Shown here: piece by piece, positions 1 to 10,003 of the stretch | Position numbering within the stretch: the stretch's first letter is position 1 | Layout of the letters: every line of letters begins with the position of its first letter | Origin: Klebsiella pneumoniae | Lineage (GTDB): Bacteria; Desulfobacterota; Binatia; UBA12015 | Direction: 5' to 3' | DNA: 64,000 nt | Assembly (NCBI GenBank): GCA_945872365.1 | Contig: CAMBZJ010000001.1 | Span: 113,454-177,453, forward strand | The notes under the pieces: generated by a model | Told to the model about the DNA's origin: nothing | Database searches by the model: none | The model's input: only the letters and a program-made list of their open reading frames with translations | Position numbers and translations under genes: made by a program

Positions 1-486
1 TTGATCCGTCTCCTGCTTGGTTTTGTCTTCTGTCCTGACGCCGGCGGCGTGTCCAGCGATGGCTTCGGGCGCTTGCGGTAGCTTTCACCGTCGATGACCA
101 GGTCGTAGGCGTTCTTGACGAAGCGGTCGCTGGCGGACTGCGTACGCAGTGGATCGGCGAAAGTCGCGAGCCACTCGTCGGGGCCCCGATTCGCGGTGAC
201 GATGATCGATCCCGAGCGGTGCCGCTCGTTGAGGATCTCTTAGGTGTCGCGGCTGCAGCTCCTGCTCGTAGGTATGGTCGAGGCGGGTGGGCCGGAGCGC
301 CTTGAGCATCTTGTCGGCGGCGACGCACAGCGCGCTCGCACCCCTGCGGCAGGCGATCCAGCCGAGCGCGTGCGCGAGGAAGGTCTTGCCGACGCCGACG
401 GGGCCGACGATCGCGACGTGGGCGTGCGCGTCGATGAAGCGCAGCGACGCGGGCTCGTTCCACAGCGCTCGGTCGTAGGTGATCTT
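1..486 (-). pseudogene. IS21-family istB ATPase remnant, broken
   Basis: On the minus strand this reads as the helper ATPase (IstB) of an IS21-type element, which normally loads the IstA transposase on DNA. Seen: the Walker A box GPVGVGKT at about 435-458, then ADKMLKAL and a YEQEL block typical of IstB. At about 255 the frame changes. The rest (1-255) continues as RSGSIIVTANRGPDEW and FADPLRTQSASDRFVKNAYD, again typical of IstB. The roughly 25 residues carrying Walker B are missing, and a TAA stop (240-242) stands where a Tyr codon is expected. The N-terminal third of IstB is also absent and replaced by an AbrB domain. The 3' end runs off the window. It cannot encode a working IstB. Confidence 0.85.
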
Positions 487-654
487 GAACTCCGAGACGG
501 CGGGCGGCTCCAGCACTTTCAGAATGACGACGTCGCGATCCGCCACGACCACGAACTGGGCACCGGTCTTCAGACCGAGGCGCTCGCGAATGGCTTCGGG
601 GATGACGACCTGCCCTTTCGAGGACAAGGTCGTGGTCGCGGCATCGAATATCTT
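487..654 (-). pseudogene. AbrB/SpoVT-type antitoxin domain fused to istB remnant
   Basis: The minus-strand frame contains a complete-looking swapped-hairpin AbrB DNA-binding domain (TLSSKGQVVIPEAIRERLGL, then a FVVVADRDVVILKV strand pair). Proteins of this type are usually 70-90 residue antitoxins of VapB/MazE kind. Here the domain passes without a stop into the middle of an IstB ATPase at about 487, so the normal antitoxin C-terminus is lost. I see no clear start codon with a ribosome site. No matching toxin gene lies directly downstream because the IS remnant occupies that place. Most likely it is a decayed antitoxin truncated by an IS21-mediated deletion. Confidence 0.65.
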
Positions 655-992
655 GGGCGCTGACGGATGTTCTGGCCGCCACAATTGCGAGGAGAAGGCC
701 GACCGTCGTTCCGATGTAATGACTCGCCGCGCCCCGTCTGGCGGGGAGCGATGTTGACGTGAGAGCGTCGCGGTTTCTCTGGACGGAGGGATCGCGATGG
801 GGAACGAGGCAAGGGAAGTTACGGCGGCGCATCGTGGCGCTGGGCCGTCGGTCACGAGGGGCGCAGATTCCCGAGGCGCTGCGGGCGGAGGTGATCCGCC
901 ACGCGACGTCCGCAAGTAAACTCCCGCTTTCGTTCAAGTAGCAGAGTGCGGGCCTTCCGGGTTGCCCCCAGGTCTTTCCGCGTGGTGATCCG
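655..992. other. Intergenic stretch, no gene seen
   Basis: About 340 bases between the AbrB/istB remnant and the doc gene. Open frames exist on both strands, but they are Arg/Pro-rich shadow frames without ribosome sites or recognisable motifs. I see no gene, tRNA or clear repeat here. Confidence 0.5.
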
Positions 993-1382
993 TCAGACCG
1001 GACGAGAGGTCATGGCGAGCCAATCGGCGTAGCCGGCCTCATCGAGTTCACTGGCGGCCAACGCCAGGGTACGAACGATCGCATCGGCTTCCGTGGCGAG
1101 GAATCGTCGCTTGTTCACCTCGAGGAACAGGACGGCCGCCGTGAAGCCGGTGCGCTTGTTGCCGTCGACGAAGGGGTGGTTCTTCACGATCCCGAACGCG
1201 CAGCTGGCGGCCAGTTCGCAGAGTGTTGCGGAGGACTTGTACGCGAAGAGATTGCCCGGCCGCGCGAGCGCCGATTCGAGCAACCCCAGGTCGCGAACTC
1301 CTGCCGAGCCTCCGAACTCCGCGAGCAGACGTTCGTGCACGGCGAGCACGACTTCGCGAAGGAGCCACTGCGGCTCCTTCAC
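993..1382 (-). CDS. doc: Doc-type (death on curing) Fic-fold toxin
   Basis: 129-residue protein of the Doc branch of the Fic fold. P1 Doc phosphorylates and so inactivates elongation factor Tu. Seen: the active-site loop HPFVDGNKRT at residues 69-78, with the His and the NKR expected for Doc, followed by the usual helical tail. Length matches the family (about 125-130). The start ATG overlaps the stop of the upstream antitoxin gene by four bases (ATGA, 1379-1382), so the pair is one translationally coupled operon. In such modules the antitoxin represses the shared promoter and blocks the toxin cleft; here the partner is of AbrB type rather than Phd. Confidence 0.9.
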   Translation of the reverse strand: MKEPQWLLREVVLAVHERLLAEFGGSAGVRDLGLLESALARPGNLFAYKSSATLCELAASCAFGIVKNHPFVDGNKRTGFTAAVLFLEVNKRRFLATEADAIVRTLALAASELDEAGYADWLAMTSRPV

Positions 1383-1609
1383 TTGGCGAGTTCCCTCAGC
1401 GTGTTCCGGTAGCGCCGGATCACGTCCTCGGCCGCCTCCATCTGCCGGTTGAACTCGGGGCTGGACGGGCTGACGCGCAGGCTGCCGTCGGGGGCCTCGG
1501 AGACGCAGACCGTGTCGCCCTCCCCGATCTTGAGGTAGGAGAGCACCTCCTTGGGGAGGACCACGCCGACCGAGTTCCCGACTTTACGGAGTTTGAGTTC
1601 GTGGAGCAT
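1379..1609 (-). CDS. AbrB/MazE-type antitoxin of the Doc module
   Basis: 76-residue protein. Residues about 5-48 form an AbrB/MazE swapped-hairpin domain (KLRKVGNSVGVVLPKEVLSY, then an acidic GEGDTV turn). The C-terminal 28 residues are charged and helical (EFNRQMEAAEDVIRRYRNTL), the part expected to occupy the toxin cleft. The ATG at 1609 is chosen because it starts directly at the domain; an in-frame upstream extension is basic and lacks motifs. Its stop overlaps the doc start. A TATAAC-like -10 and an imperfect palindrome lie just upstream, fitting autoregulation. Confidence 0.88.
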   Translation of the reverse strand: MLHELKLRKVGNSVGVVLPKEVLSYLKIGEGDTVCVSEAPDGSLRVSPSSPEFNRQMEAAEDVIRRYRNTLRELAK

Positions 1610-1632
1610 GAGGCGAACGTACCCACACCTGT

Positions 1633-1652
1633 TATAACTCGCAAGTCGCGAG
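1633..1652 (-). promoter_or_regulatory. Putative promoter/operator of the AbrB-Doc operon
   Basis: On the minus strand the sequence CTCGCGACTTGCGAG (1638-1652) has perfect 5-bp inverted arms (CTCGC/GCGAG) and runs straight into GTTATAAC, which contains a -10-like TATAAC. It sits about 25 bases before the antitoxin ATG. An AbrB-type antitoxin would be expected to bind such a symmetric site to repress its own operon. No good -35 box is seen. This is inference from position and symmetry only. Confidence 0.4.
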
Positions 1653-1879
1653 GTGGGCTTGGTTGGCCCCGGGACGGGGACGGGGTTTACAGAGGTCGAG
1701 GCCGCCGGGACACGGGTGCCGTGCCTCGACGGCAATCTGCGAATGTCGGGGAGGTGGGGGGTGGCGTCCAAGGCCACGAAGATATCGCGGCACGCGGAAG
1801 GGCCACGAGGCCGAGCCGGCTCATGGGAGGGAAAAGCGCCCCGCGAGAGCGAATGGGGACATGCCCCGCGACGAATTCT

Positions 1880-3079
1880 TCAGCGACCGGGGGCCTGTGC
1901 GCCACCGAGATCGGTGCCGACGCGGAGTCGATCGAGGTAGCCCCGGTACACGAAGGAGCGGTCGCGCCTCTTGCCGGTCGTCTCGACGAGAACGCCCGCG
2001 GCCACGAGCAGCTCGATCGCCCGCCCTGCGGTGGGCTTGGTCGTCTCCACGAGCTTCATCACCGATGCGACGGTCACGACGGGGTGGCGCGGCAAGAGCT
2101 CGAAGAGGCGCAGCGCAACGACCGACATCCCTTCGTGCGCGAGCACGTGCGCGCGATCCGCGGCCACCAGCGCGAACAGATCCCGCGCTGAGGCGACTGC
2201 TTCGTCGGCGATCGTCCCGACCCCATCGAGGAAGAAGTCGAGCCAGCCCTCCCAGTCGCCATCGACTCGGACGGCGTTGAGCCGACGGTAGTAGTCCTCG
2301 CGATGCCGCTTGAAGAAGAGGCTCAGGTAGAGGAGCGGCTTGGTCAGCAGCTTCCAGTGCTCGAGCAGCAGCGTCACGAGCAGGCGTCCGATGCGGCCGT
2401 TGCCGTCGAGGTAGGGGTGGATGGTCTCGAACTGTACGTGCAGGAGTCCGGCACGCACGAGCGGCGGCAGAGAGTCGTCTGCGTGCAGGTACTTCTCGAA
2501 CGCGCCGAGCACCTCGCCCAGCACCTGCGGAGGTGGCGGCACGTACGCGGCGTTGCCGGGACGGCTTCCGCCGATCCAGTTCTGGCTGCGACGCACCTCG
2601 CCCGGAAGCTTCTCGGCGCCGCGCACGCCGCGCATGAGGCGCGAGTGTGTCTCGCTCAACAGGCGCATCGAGAGCGGCAGGCCCTTCGGGGTGGCAAGCT
2701 GCGCGCGCGCGTAGGCGAGCGCATCGAGGTAGTTGCACACCTCCTCGACGTCGGCGTTGGGCGCGGCGTTCTGCTCGGCGCCGCCCTGGGCCTCGAACGT
2801 GAGGAGGTCGACGAGGGTCGCCTGTGTTCCCTCGATCTGCGACGAGAGTACGGCTTCCTTGCGGACGAACGCGTAGATGAACCAGTCGAGCGAGGGGACC
2901 ATCTCCCCAGCCAGCTCGAGGCGAACGAGCGCCTGCTCCGCCGCACGAAGGCGCTCGGCCAGGGCGGCGTCGACGACGACGGGCGGATCCACGGGTGGCA
3001 GCGCGTGCGGGACAAAGGCCGCGACCTCCTCCCCACCCACGGTGCTCCGCTCGTATCGTCCGGTCGCTCGCTTTGGCAT
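1880..3079 (-). CDS. Fic family protein (class II, probable AMPylator)
   Basis: 399-residue Fic protein. Seen: the catalytic loop HPYLDGNGRIGR at residues 221-232 (matching HPFxDGNGRxxR), the flap-like region around GGSRPGNAAYVPPPP (about 170-184), and an N-terminal inhibitory helix SSQIEGT at 79-85 fitting (S/T)xxxE(G/N), which makes it a class II, self-inhibited Fic. The C-terminal third (about 320-385) looks like a winged-helix domain. Fic enzymes of this build transfer AMP to Ser/Thr/Tyr of target proteins. The ATG at 3079 has a GGAG ribosome site 9 bases upstream. It lies next to the Doc module on the same strand, but 270 bases away and with its own promoter. Confidence 0.93.
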   Translation of the reverse strand: MPKRATGRYERSTVGGEEVAAFVPHALPPVDPPVVVDAALAERLRAAEQALVRLELAGEMVPSLDWFIYAFVRKEAVLSSQIEGTQATLVDLLTFEAQGGAEQNAAPNADVEEVCNYLDALAYARAQLATPKGLPLSMRLLSETHSRLMRGVRGAEKLPGEVRRSQNWIGGSRPGNAAYVPPPPQVLGEVLGAFEKYLHADDSLPPLVRAGLLHVQFETIHPYLDGNGRIGRLLVTLLLEHWKLLTKPLLYLSLFFKRHREDYYRRLNAVRVDGDWEGWLDFFLDGVGTIADEAVASARDLFALVAADRAHVLAHEGMSVVALRLFELLPRHPVVTVASVMKLVETTKPTAGRAIELLVAAGVLVETTGKRRDRSFVYRGYLDRLRVGTDLGGAQAPGR

Positions 3080-3161
3080 GTCGGCTCCGCTCGGAACGCC
3101 CGCTTAGCTTGGCGCGCAGGCTGGGAAAGCCGGCGTGACTAGGGTGGTGCGCTCGAAACGA

Positions 3162-3190
3162 ATCCTTTACCAGTGTCCATCGTTAGTCAA
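3162..3190 (-). promoter_or_regulatory. Putative sigma-70-type promoter of the fic gene
   Basis: Minus strand: TTGACT (3185-3190), 17-base spacer, AAGGAT (3162-3167). The -35 box is near consensus and the -10 weak. A transcript would start about 75 bases before the fic ATG and include its GGAG site. Confidence 0.35.
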
Positions 3191-3479
3191 GTGCGCGTTA
3201 CTAGCGATGCCGAGGCCGGCCGACGCGGAGGTCGCGCCGGAGGTACGCCGTGACGCGCTGGTTAACTGCATTACGGCCTGCTCACCTGCCGTTCGTGTGG
3301 CGGCCGCCTCCGCCTCGTCGCGACGATCCAGGCCCCTGCCATGGTACTGCGCTGAAACGCGACGAAACGCTGCGGTTCATCGCGCCACCGCGTCGCCCCG
3401 GATCCGCCTCGTCCCACGTGGTGATCGTCCGGGCACGGGGGTTGCTCCCCCGGACGGCCATGGTGCTATCCTTCGGCTC
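3191..3479. other. Intergenic stretch, no gene seen
   Basis: Between the fic promoter region and the Uma2-type gene. Local GC is a little lower near 3150-3200. Short plus-strand frames have no family motifs. Nothing further can be supported. Confidence 0.45.
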
Positions 3480-4046
3480 GTGTCGAGCCCCAAGCGACGC
3501 GCCACGTACGAGGATCTGATGGAGGTCCCCGACACGAAGGTCGCCGAGATCATCGACGGCCAACTGATCGTCAGCCCGCGGCCGGCGAGCCCGCATGCGT
3601 ACGCGGCCACAGTGCTGGGGAGCGACGTGGCCGGATCCTTCCATGGCCCACCGGGGCCGCCGCCCGCTCCCGGAGGCTGGTGGATCCTTCTCGAGCCGGA
3701 ACTCCACCTGGGGAACGACGTCCTCGTCCCCGATGGGGCGGGCTGGCGTCGCGAGCGACTGCCGGTATTCCCGAAGGGCGCCTTTTTCACGGCGGCACCC
3801 GACTGGGTCTGCGAGATCGTCTCGCCGTCGACGGGACGCACCGACCGCAGCGCCAAGATGCGCCTCTATGCCGCCGCCGGGATCGGCCACCTCTGGATGG
3901 TCGATCCCGAACTGGAAACCCTCGAGGTCTACGGCCTCGAGGCCGGACGCTGGGTCGTTCTCGACGTCCAGGCGGGCGACGCGGTAACTCGCGCCGCGCC
4001 CTTCGACGCCGTCGACCTGCGCCTCGGCCGCTGGTGGGTTCCATGA
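3480..4046 (+). CDS. Uma2 family endonuclease-like protein (DUF820)
   Basis: 188 residues from a GTG start. Uma2/DUF820 proteins have a PD-(D/E)xK nuclease fold; their biological role is poorly known and they are often found in mobile or stress regions. Seen: YEDLMEVPD at the N-terminus, an LVPDGAGW segment supplying the PD acid, CEIVSPSTGRTDRSAKMRLY containing the E...K part, and the family hallmark IGHLWMVDPELETLEVY. GTG 3480 is favoured because it opens just before the conserved YEDL block; the longer upstream frame is Arg/Pro-rich. No operon partner. It lies in the accessory zone between a Fic gene and a transposase remnant. Confidence 0.85.
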   Translation: MSSPKRRATYEDLMEVPDTKVAEIIDGQLIVSPRPASPHAYAATVLGSDVAGSFHGPPGPPPAPGGWWILLEPELHLGNDVLVPDGAGWRRERLPVFPKGAFFTAAPDWVCEIVSPSTGRTDRSAKMRLYAAAGIGHLWMVDPELETLEVYGLEAGRWVVLDVQAGDAVTRAAPFDAVDLRLGRWWVP

Positions 4047-4290
4047 AGCGCCGCTCTGCTCGACAGCCCGCCATCCCGCGACATACCGCGGCGGCACCCC
4101 GCGCGCGCCACTAGGAGGGAACGAAACGCGGGTTCTCCGTGTTCATCCGAGCAGGGTCATGTACTCGCGCCTGGATCCGCGGCCTCGAACTGGTGACGGC
4201 GGCGCGCAAGGCAGGAGTGACGCCGACGACCTCACGATTCCGACGTCCGGCCGTCTGGGAGGGCCGTCTTGCGGCGGGACGTGATGCCTG

Positions 4291-4412
4291 GTGCCTGTGC
4301 TCGAGCAGCTGGTTGAGATCCATGGCTGTCCGAGGGCAATACCCTGCGGCTCGACAACGGGCCTGAATTCACGGCCGAGGTCTTCCACGAGCGGTGCCGG
4401 GCGCACGGGATC
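4291..4412 (+). pseudogene. Integrase-core (rve) transposase remnant, frameshifted
   Basis: Short degraded piece of a DDE transposase of IS3/IS481 type. Frame one (4291-4337) reads PVLEQLVEIHGCPRAI. After a shift caused by about five extra bases the second frame (about 4338-4412) reads RLDNGPEFTAEVFHERCRA. This is the region around the second catalytic Asp (the DNGPEF motif). The rest of the gene is missing on both sides, and I see no terminal inverted repeats. The surrounding 4047-4507 stretch holds nothing else I can name. Confidence 0.7.
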
Positions 4413-4507
4413 GGGTGTAGGGCGGATTCAGGATCGGGTGGTCGAAGAAATCGTCGGCCGCCGAAGTCAAGACTATGACCCGACGCCGACCCTGTTCGCA
4501 GTCGACC

Positions 4508-5191
4508 CTACCTCGCCGCCGTCAGGTCGTTCGTGACCAGCGCCCTCTTCGACCAGTGCTCGCCGATCCCCTGCACGAACTCCGGGCGGACGAGCTTGGC
4601 GCGATCGACCAGCCGCCCCGCGGACTCGACGCGGACGTAGAGTCCTTCCGCAGGCCCGTCGGTGAGTTTCGAGGCTCCGAGCAGCTTCCGCAGTCCGGCC
4701 AGGTCGAACCGGCCGCGGCCGAGCTCCGGCACGACCGACACGCCGATCCGACCCGCCAACTCGTTCCTCCGGTCGACGCTCCAGAACTCCTCTACCTCCC
4801 GGTCGAACACGTCGAAGGCGAGAAACCAGTCAGGCAGCCGCGTGTAGCGCACGCTGTGAACCGCGTGGCACCACTCGCCGAACAGGACCAGGTGCGGGGC
4901 GAGCACCGCCTCGAGATCGTGGCGCTTCGTCGAGAGCCACCGTCGTAGAGGTCGCCACTGCCCCTGCAGGTCTTCGAGGTCGAGGTAGCTCCCGCGGTTC
5001 TGTGCCTGCAGCGCGCCCTCGCCGTCGACGGAGAACCCGAGGTTCGCCCCGTCCACCTTCTCCTCCACGACGACGTCCTGCGCCAGCAGCGCCCGTACCG
5101 ACTCCTCGGGAAGCACCTTGTCGTCGCGCGGCACCCCGGCCCCGAGCCAGGCGAGGTGCGGGGTGTGGGGGAACCGGAAGAACTCGCTCAT
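4508..5191 (-). CDS. RNA ligase family protein
   Basis: 227-residue ATP-dependent RNA ligase-like protein (nucleotidyltransferase fold). Seen: motif I with the adenylated Lys in EEKVDGANLG (about residues 42-51), a motif III/IIIa block LFGEWCHAVHSVRY, motif IV EGLYVR and motif V AKLVR near the C-terminus. Such enzymes reseal RNA breaks with 5'-phosphate and 3'-OH ends. The start MSEFFRFPHTPHL is typical of this subfamily. The gene is in frame with the upstream AAA ATPase with no stop between, so it could also be made as a C-terminal domain of a fusion. No kinase or phosphatase partner is visible nearby. Confidence 0.85.
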   Translation of the reverse strand: MSEFFRFPHTPHLAWLGAGVPRDDKVLPEESVRALLAQDVVVEEKVDGANLGFSVDGEGALQAQNRGSYLDLEDLQGQWRPLRRWLSTKRHDLEAVLAPHLVLFGEWCHAVHSVRYTRLPDWFLAFDVFDREVEEFWSVDRRNELAGRIGVSVVPELGRGRFDLAGLRKLLGASKLTDGPAEGLYVRVESAGRLVDRAKLVRPEFVQGIGEHWSKRALVTNDLTAAR

Positions 5192-6159
5192 CCCGGATCC
5201 ACCTGCGCCCGCAACCAGACATCGAGGACCTACCCCCTGACCGGGTTGGCCAGCACGCTCGATCATCTTGCGCGTCTGTCGCTCGGTCTCGCCGATGGCG
5301 TCGCCGAAGAAGTGCTTCGGCCAGTTGCGGACGCGGCCGGAGGGATCGACCTCGAGGCGTGTCAGCTGGGGGGCCCCGTGCTCGTCGCGATCCACGAAGT
5401 AGAGCCGGCAGTCCTCGCTCGCGAACTTCTCCTCCGCGATCATCGTCTGCAGGCGCCGGAACAGGTGCTCCGAGTGCGTCTCCACCAGGAACTGCACCTT
5501 CCGCTCGCGCGCGACCTCGACCATGAGCTCGGCGAGCCCGCCCTGGGCTCGCGGGTGCAGGTGGATCTCCGGCTGCTCGGCGACGATGGTCGTCCCCGGC
5601 TTCACGAAGTGGGCCAGCACGAGCATCGGGAGCACCTGGGAGATCCCGAAGCCGACGTCCATGATGTTGGCTCGCCGGGAACCGCGGATGACGATGAGTT
5701 CGTAGTGCCTCGACTTACCCTGGCGCTCCAGCACCAATTGGTCGGCCACCCCGAGTCGCTTGAGCCAGTCCGACACGCGGTCCACGAGCCATTGGGCACC
5801 GCCTTCCTTGCCCGGGCGCTGTTTCTTCTTGATGTCGTTGCTCGCGAGCAAGGCGTGGACGGCCGTCTCGCCGCGCTTTCCGAGGTCGCCGGGCTCGACC
5901 CCGCTCCACAGGTAGCGTGGATGACCGACTCGGCGGTGCCGACGTCGACGAGGTCCACGGCCTGGCCGCCGAGGTTCAGGTCGAGGGTTCGGTCCGGGCT
6001 GTCGAAGGTCTGCTTCAGGAGGAGCGGCACCTGCAGAATCGAAGTCTTGCCGGCGGAGTTCGGGCCGAGAAAGAGTGTGATCGGAGCGAGTTCGATGCCG
6101 GGAGCCCAGAGCTGCTCGCCCCACGCTTTGAAGTTCTTGATACGCAGGTTGGTCAGCAT
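5192..6159 (-). CDS. AAA family ATPase (DUF3696 type), frameshifted
   Basis: SMC/RecF-like ATPase of about 320 residues read in two frames. N-terminal part (6159 to about 5917): MLTNLRIKNFKAWG, then Walker A GPNSAGKTS. One base appears to be missing near 5916; after it the frame continues YLWSGVEPGDLGKRG, FGISQVLPMLVLA (signature-like), VAEQPEIHLHPRAQ (Walker B), and FLVETHSEHLFRRL (switch His). The tail then runs without a stop into the RNA ligase start. Both halves are well conserved, so the shift may be a sequence error or a recent mutation. Proteins of this kind occur in OLD-like and other DNA/RNA-directed defence or repair systems; a link with the adjacent ligase is inferred. Confidence 0.8.
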
Positions 6160-6324
6160 TGCCGTGCCTCCCGCTCGCGCGGCCATGGACCGGGTGGCAC
6201 CTTGCCGCCCGGCCAGCCGCGAAAGATGTACCCGAGGCCGGAGCGGCGGACCAGCCGAGCGAACCGGTCTCCTCGATTGTTCGCTTCCCCATGTGTTCCC
6301 TCGCATGACCGCACTCCCCGACGG

Positions 6325-6358
6325 TTGACGCCCCCACCCCCGTCCGCTTGAACCCTTC
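6325..6358 (+). promoter_or_regulatory. Putative leaderless promoter of recQ
   Basis: TTGACG at 6325-6330 begins exactly 34 bases before the GTG start of recQ, which has no ribosome site. A transcript from such a promoter would begin at or next to the start codon. The -10 is weak (TTGAAC at 6348-6353). Confidence 0.4.
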
Positions 6359-8362
<2,004 letters not shown>

Positions 8363-8477
8363 CTCTTGCTTGCCGGAGGTGAGCATTCGTGGGTACCCCA
8401 GGCAGCGGCCCTGATCGACGAACTGCGCTGCGACCGGTGAGCTTGCGAGCCCCCTCCACCTGAACTCGTCGGCGGTC

Positions 8478-8525
8478 CTCGCCGAGCGCGTACCGGCCGA
8501 CGTGCTGGCGATGCTCGAGGGCTCG
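8478..8525 (+). repeat. Partial duplicate of the recQ HRDC segment
   Basis: This segment closely repeats 8237-8284 inside recQ: the stretch encoding [14 protein letters not shown] recurs as [14 protein letters not shown] downstream of the stop. Identity falls off on both sides. It looks like a decayed tandem copy of the recQ 3' end; it has no gene of its own. Confidence 0.6.
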
Positions 8526-8614
8526 AGCGAGGGCCGGCGCTGGCGACCGGAAGCGGCGAGCCGTCGGCGCCGCCTTCGCAACGCCGACGCCTCGCCTCCG
8601 TTCTCGGACGACGG

Positions 8615-9262
8615 CTATTCCTCGAGTTCGAGGGTCACGATTCCGTTCGTCGACGACTTGATCGTCACGTGAACCTGCTTGCCCGAGTTGTTGTCCAGGA
8701 AGTAGTGGTTTTCGACCACGTCATTCTCCACCGTGAGGTCCAATGTCGGGTAGAACAACTTCGCGGACAAGATCGCGGTCGTCACGTCCGTGACGGCGAA
8801 AGTTCCCTGGATGGCATCGAAGTAGACCGACGAGAAATACCCGGTGCCGTTGATGAAGAAGTCCTTGTAAGTGTAGGCTTTGTCAGGCTGCAACTCGCCC
8901 GTCGTGTTGTAATACACATACGTCAGGGTCAGGGGCTCATGCGGCGGATACTCGTTCGTCAGCTTGAGGACCTGCACGATCTCCCGCAGCGGCGGGTTGA
9001 TCGGATTCATCGCCGGAGTCGGATCTTCCTCATAAGAATGGTTGCCCAGCGTGGCGGTTTCGAACGAGACCTTCACGCGCTTGATGTATTTGCCGGACCC
9101 GCCGCCGACGAAGTGCGGGCCATTCCCCTTGGAAACGGGGCCGGCCACCGAAGAACCACCCGAGGCGACGGCACCCGCGTTCGCGCCAGCCACCTCGCAG
9201 ACCATCCCGAGGAGACTCGCGGCCACCGCTAGAGTCATCGAAATCCGAACCTGTTTCAGCAT
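8615..9262 (-). CDS. Secreted protein of unknown function
   Basis: 215 residues. I do not recognise the family. Seen: an N-terminal signal peptide (MLKQVRISM, then the hydrophobic run TLAVAASLLGMV) with likely cleavage after AGANA, a Gly/Ser-rich linker (about 30-58), then a beta-rich domain with many Tyr, Thr and Asn residues and little Cys. Lower-GC codons and an Asn/Tyr-rich composition set it apart from the enzymes around it, as expected for an exported protein. A purine-rich ribosome site (GGAGGAGAAG) lies upstream of the ATG. It is divergent from the DUF35-thiolase pair. Function unknown. Confidence 0.75.
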   Translation of the reverse strand: MLKQVRISMTLAVAASLLGMVCEVAGANAGAVASGGSSVAGPVSKGNGPHFVGGGSGKYIKRVKVSFETATLGNHSYEEDPTPAMNPINPPLREIVQVLKLTNEYPPHEPLTLTYVYYNTTGELQPDKAYTYKDFFINGTGYFSSVYFDAIQGTFAVTDVTTAILSAKLFYPTLDLTVENDVVENHYFLDNNSGKQVHVTIKSSTNGIVTLELEE

Positions 9263-9550
9263 CGTCTTCTCCGCTTCTCCTCCGGTCGATCCTCGCCGGA
9301 GGCCGTTTTGGAGCTGGTCGTCAGCAGCTCGAGAACCTGATCCTAGGCTGCCCGACGCAATTCGTCGAGTGTCTATTATCTCGTGGTTTCGTCGGCAATC
9401 AGGCCGGCCCGACGCCGGGCACCGGCTCGACCGCCAGCCCCCCGGCCTGCCCGGCGGCCGGGCTTCGGCGCCCGCCTTGACCCTCGGCCGCGCGGCTGCG
9501 ACGGTGCAGCGAATCGATCTTCGCAAGACCACCCGGAGGACCTGCCACCG

Positions 9551-9961
9551 ATGTCCAAGCCGCTGCCCGCCGTCGACTTCCTGAAGATTCCCGAACAAGG
9601 CGACCCCTACCTTGAGGCCCACAAGTGCGGCCCGTGCGGGTCGATCTACCTCGACCCGCGCAACACCTGCGCGAAGTGCAGCGCTCGCGGCCAGTTCACC
9701 CCGACACGACTGTCGAACGACGGGCACCTCTATGTCTTCTCGGTCGTCTACCGGTCGTTCCCGGGCGTCGACGTCCCCTACATCTCGGCGATCGTCGACC
9801 TCGAGGGAGGCGGCACGATCAAGGGTAACCTGATCGGTATCGAGCCCGATCCCGCGAAGATCAAGATGGGAATGCCCATCCGCGTCGTCTACAAGGACGC
9901 GCTCGGCCGCAAGGACCGGGAGGGCAACTCCTACCTGAGCTACTTCTTCGAGCCGCGCTGA
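9551..9961 (+). CDS. Zn-ribbon/OB-fold protein (DUF35), thiolase partner
   Basis: 136 residues. Seen: a rubredoxin-like zinc ribbon CGPCGSIYLDPRNTCAKC (about 27-44) followed by an OB-fold domain with SVVYRSFPG and AIVDLEGGG. DUF35 proteins form complexes with thiolase-fold enzymes and help bind acyl-CoA; in steroid breakdown the DUF35 domain of ChsH2 is needed by the Ltp2 aldolase. It lies 42 bases upstream of a thiolase on the same strand, so a two-subunit complex is likely. The substrate cannot be told from sequence. Confidence 0.9.
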   Translation: MSKPLPAVDFLKIPEQGDPYLEAHKCGPCGSIYLDPRNTCAKCSARGQFTPTRLSNDGHLYVFSVVYRSFPGVDVPYISAIVDLEGGGTIKGNLIGIEPDPAKIKMGMPIRVVYKDALGRKDREGNSYLSYFFEPR

Positions 9962-10003
9962 GCGCTCGATTCCACCGACACCGCATCACGCGAGGAGATC
10001 GCC

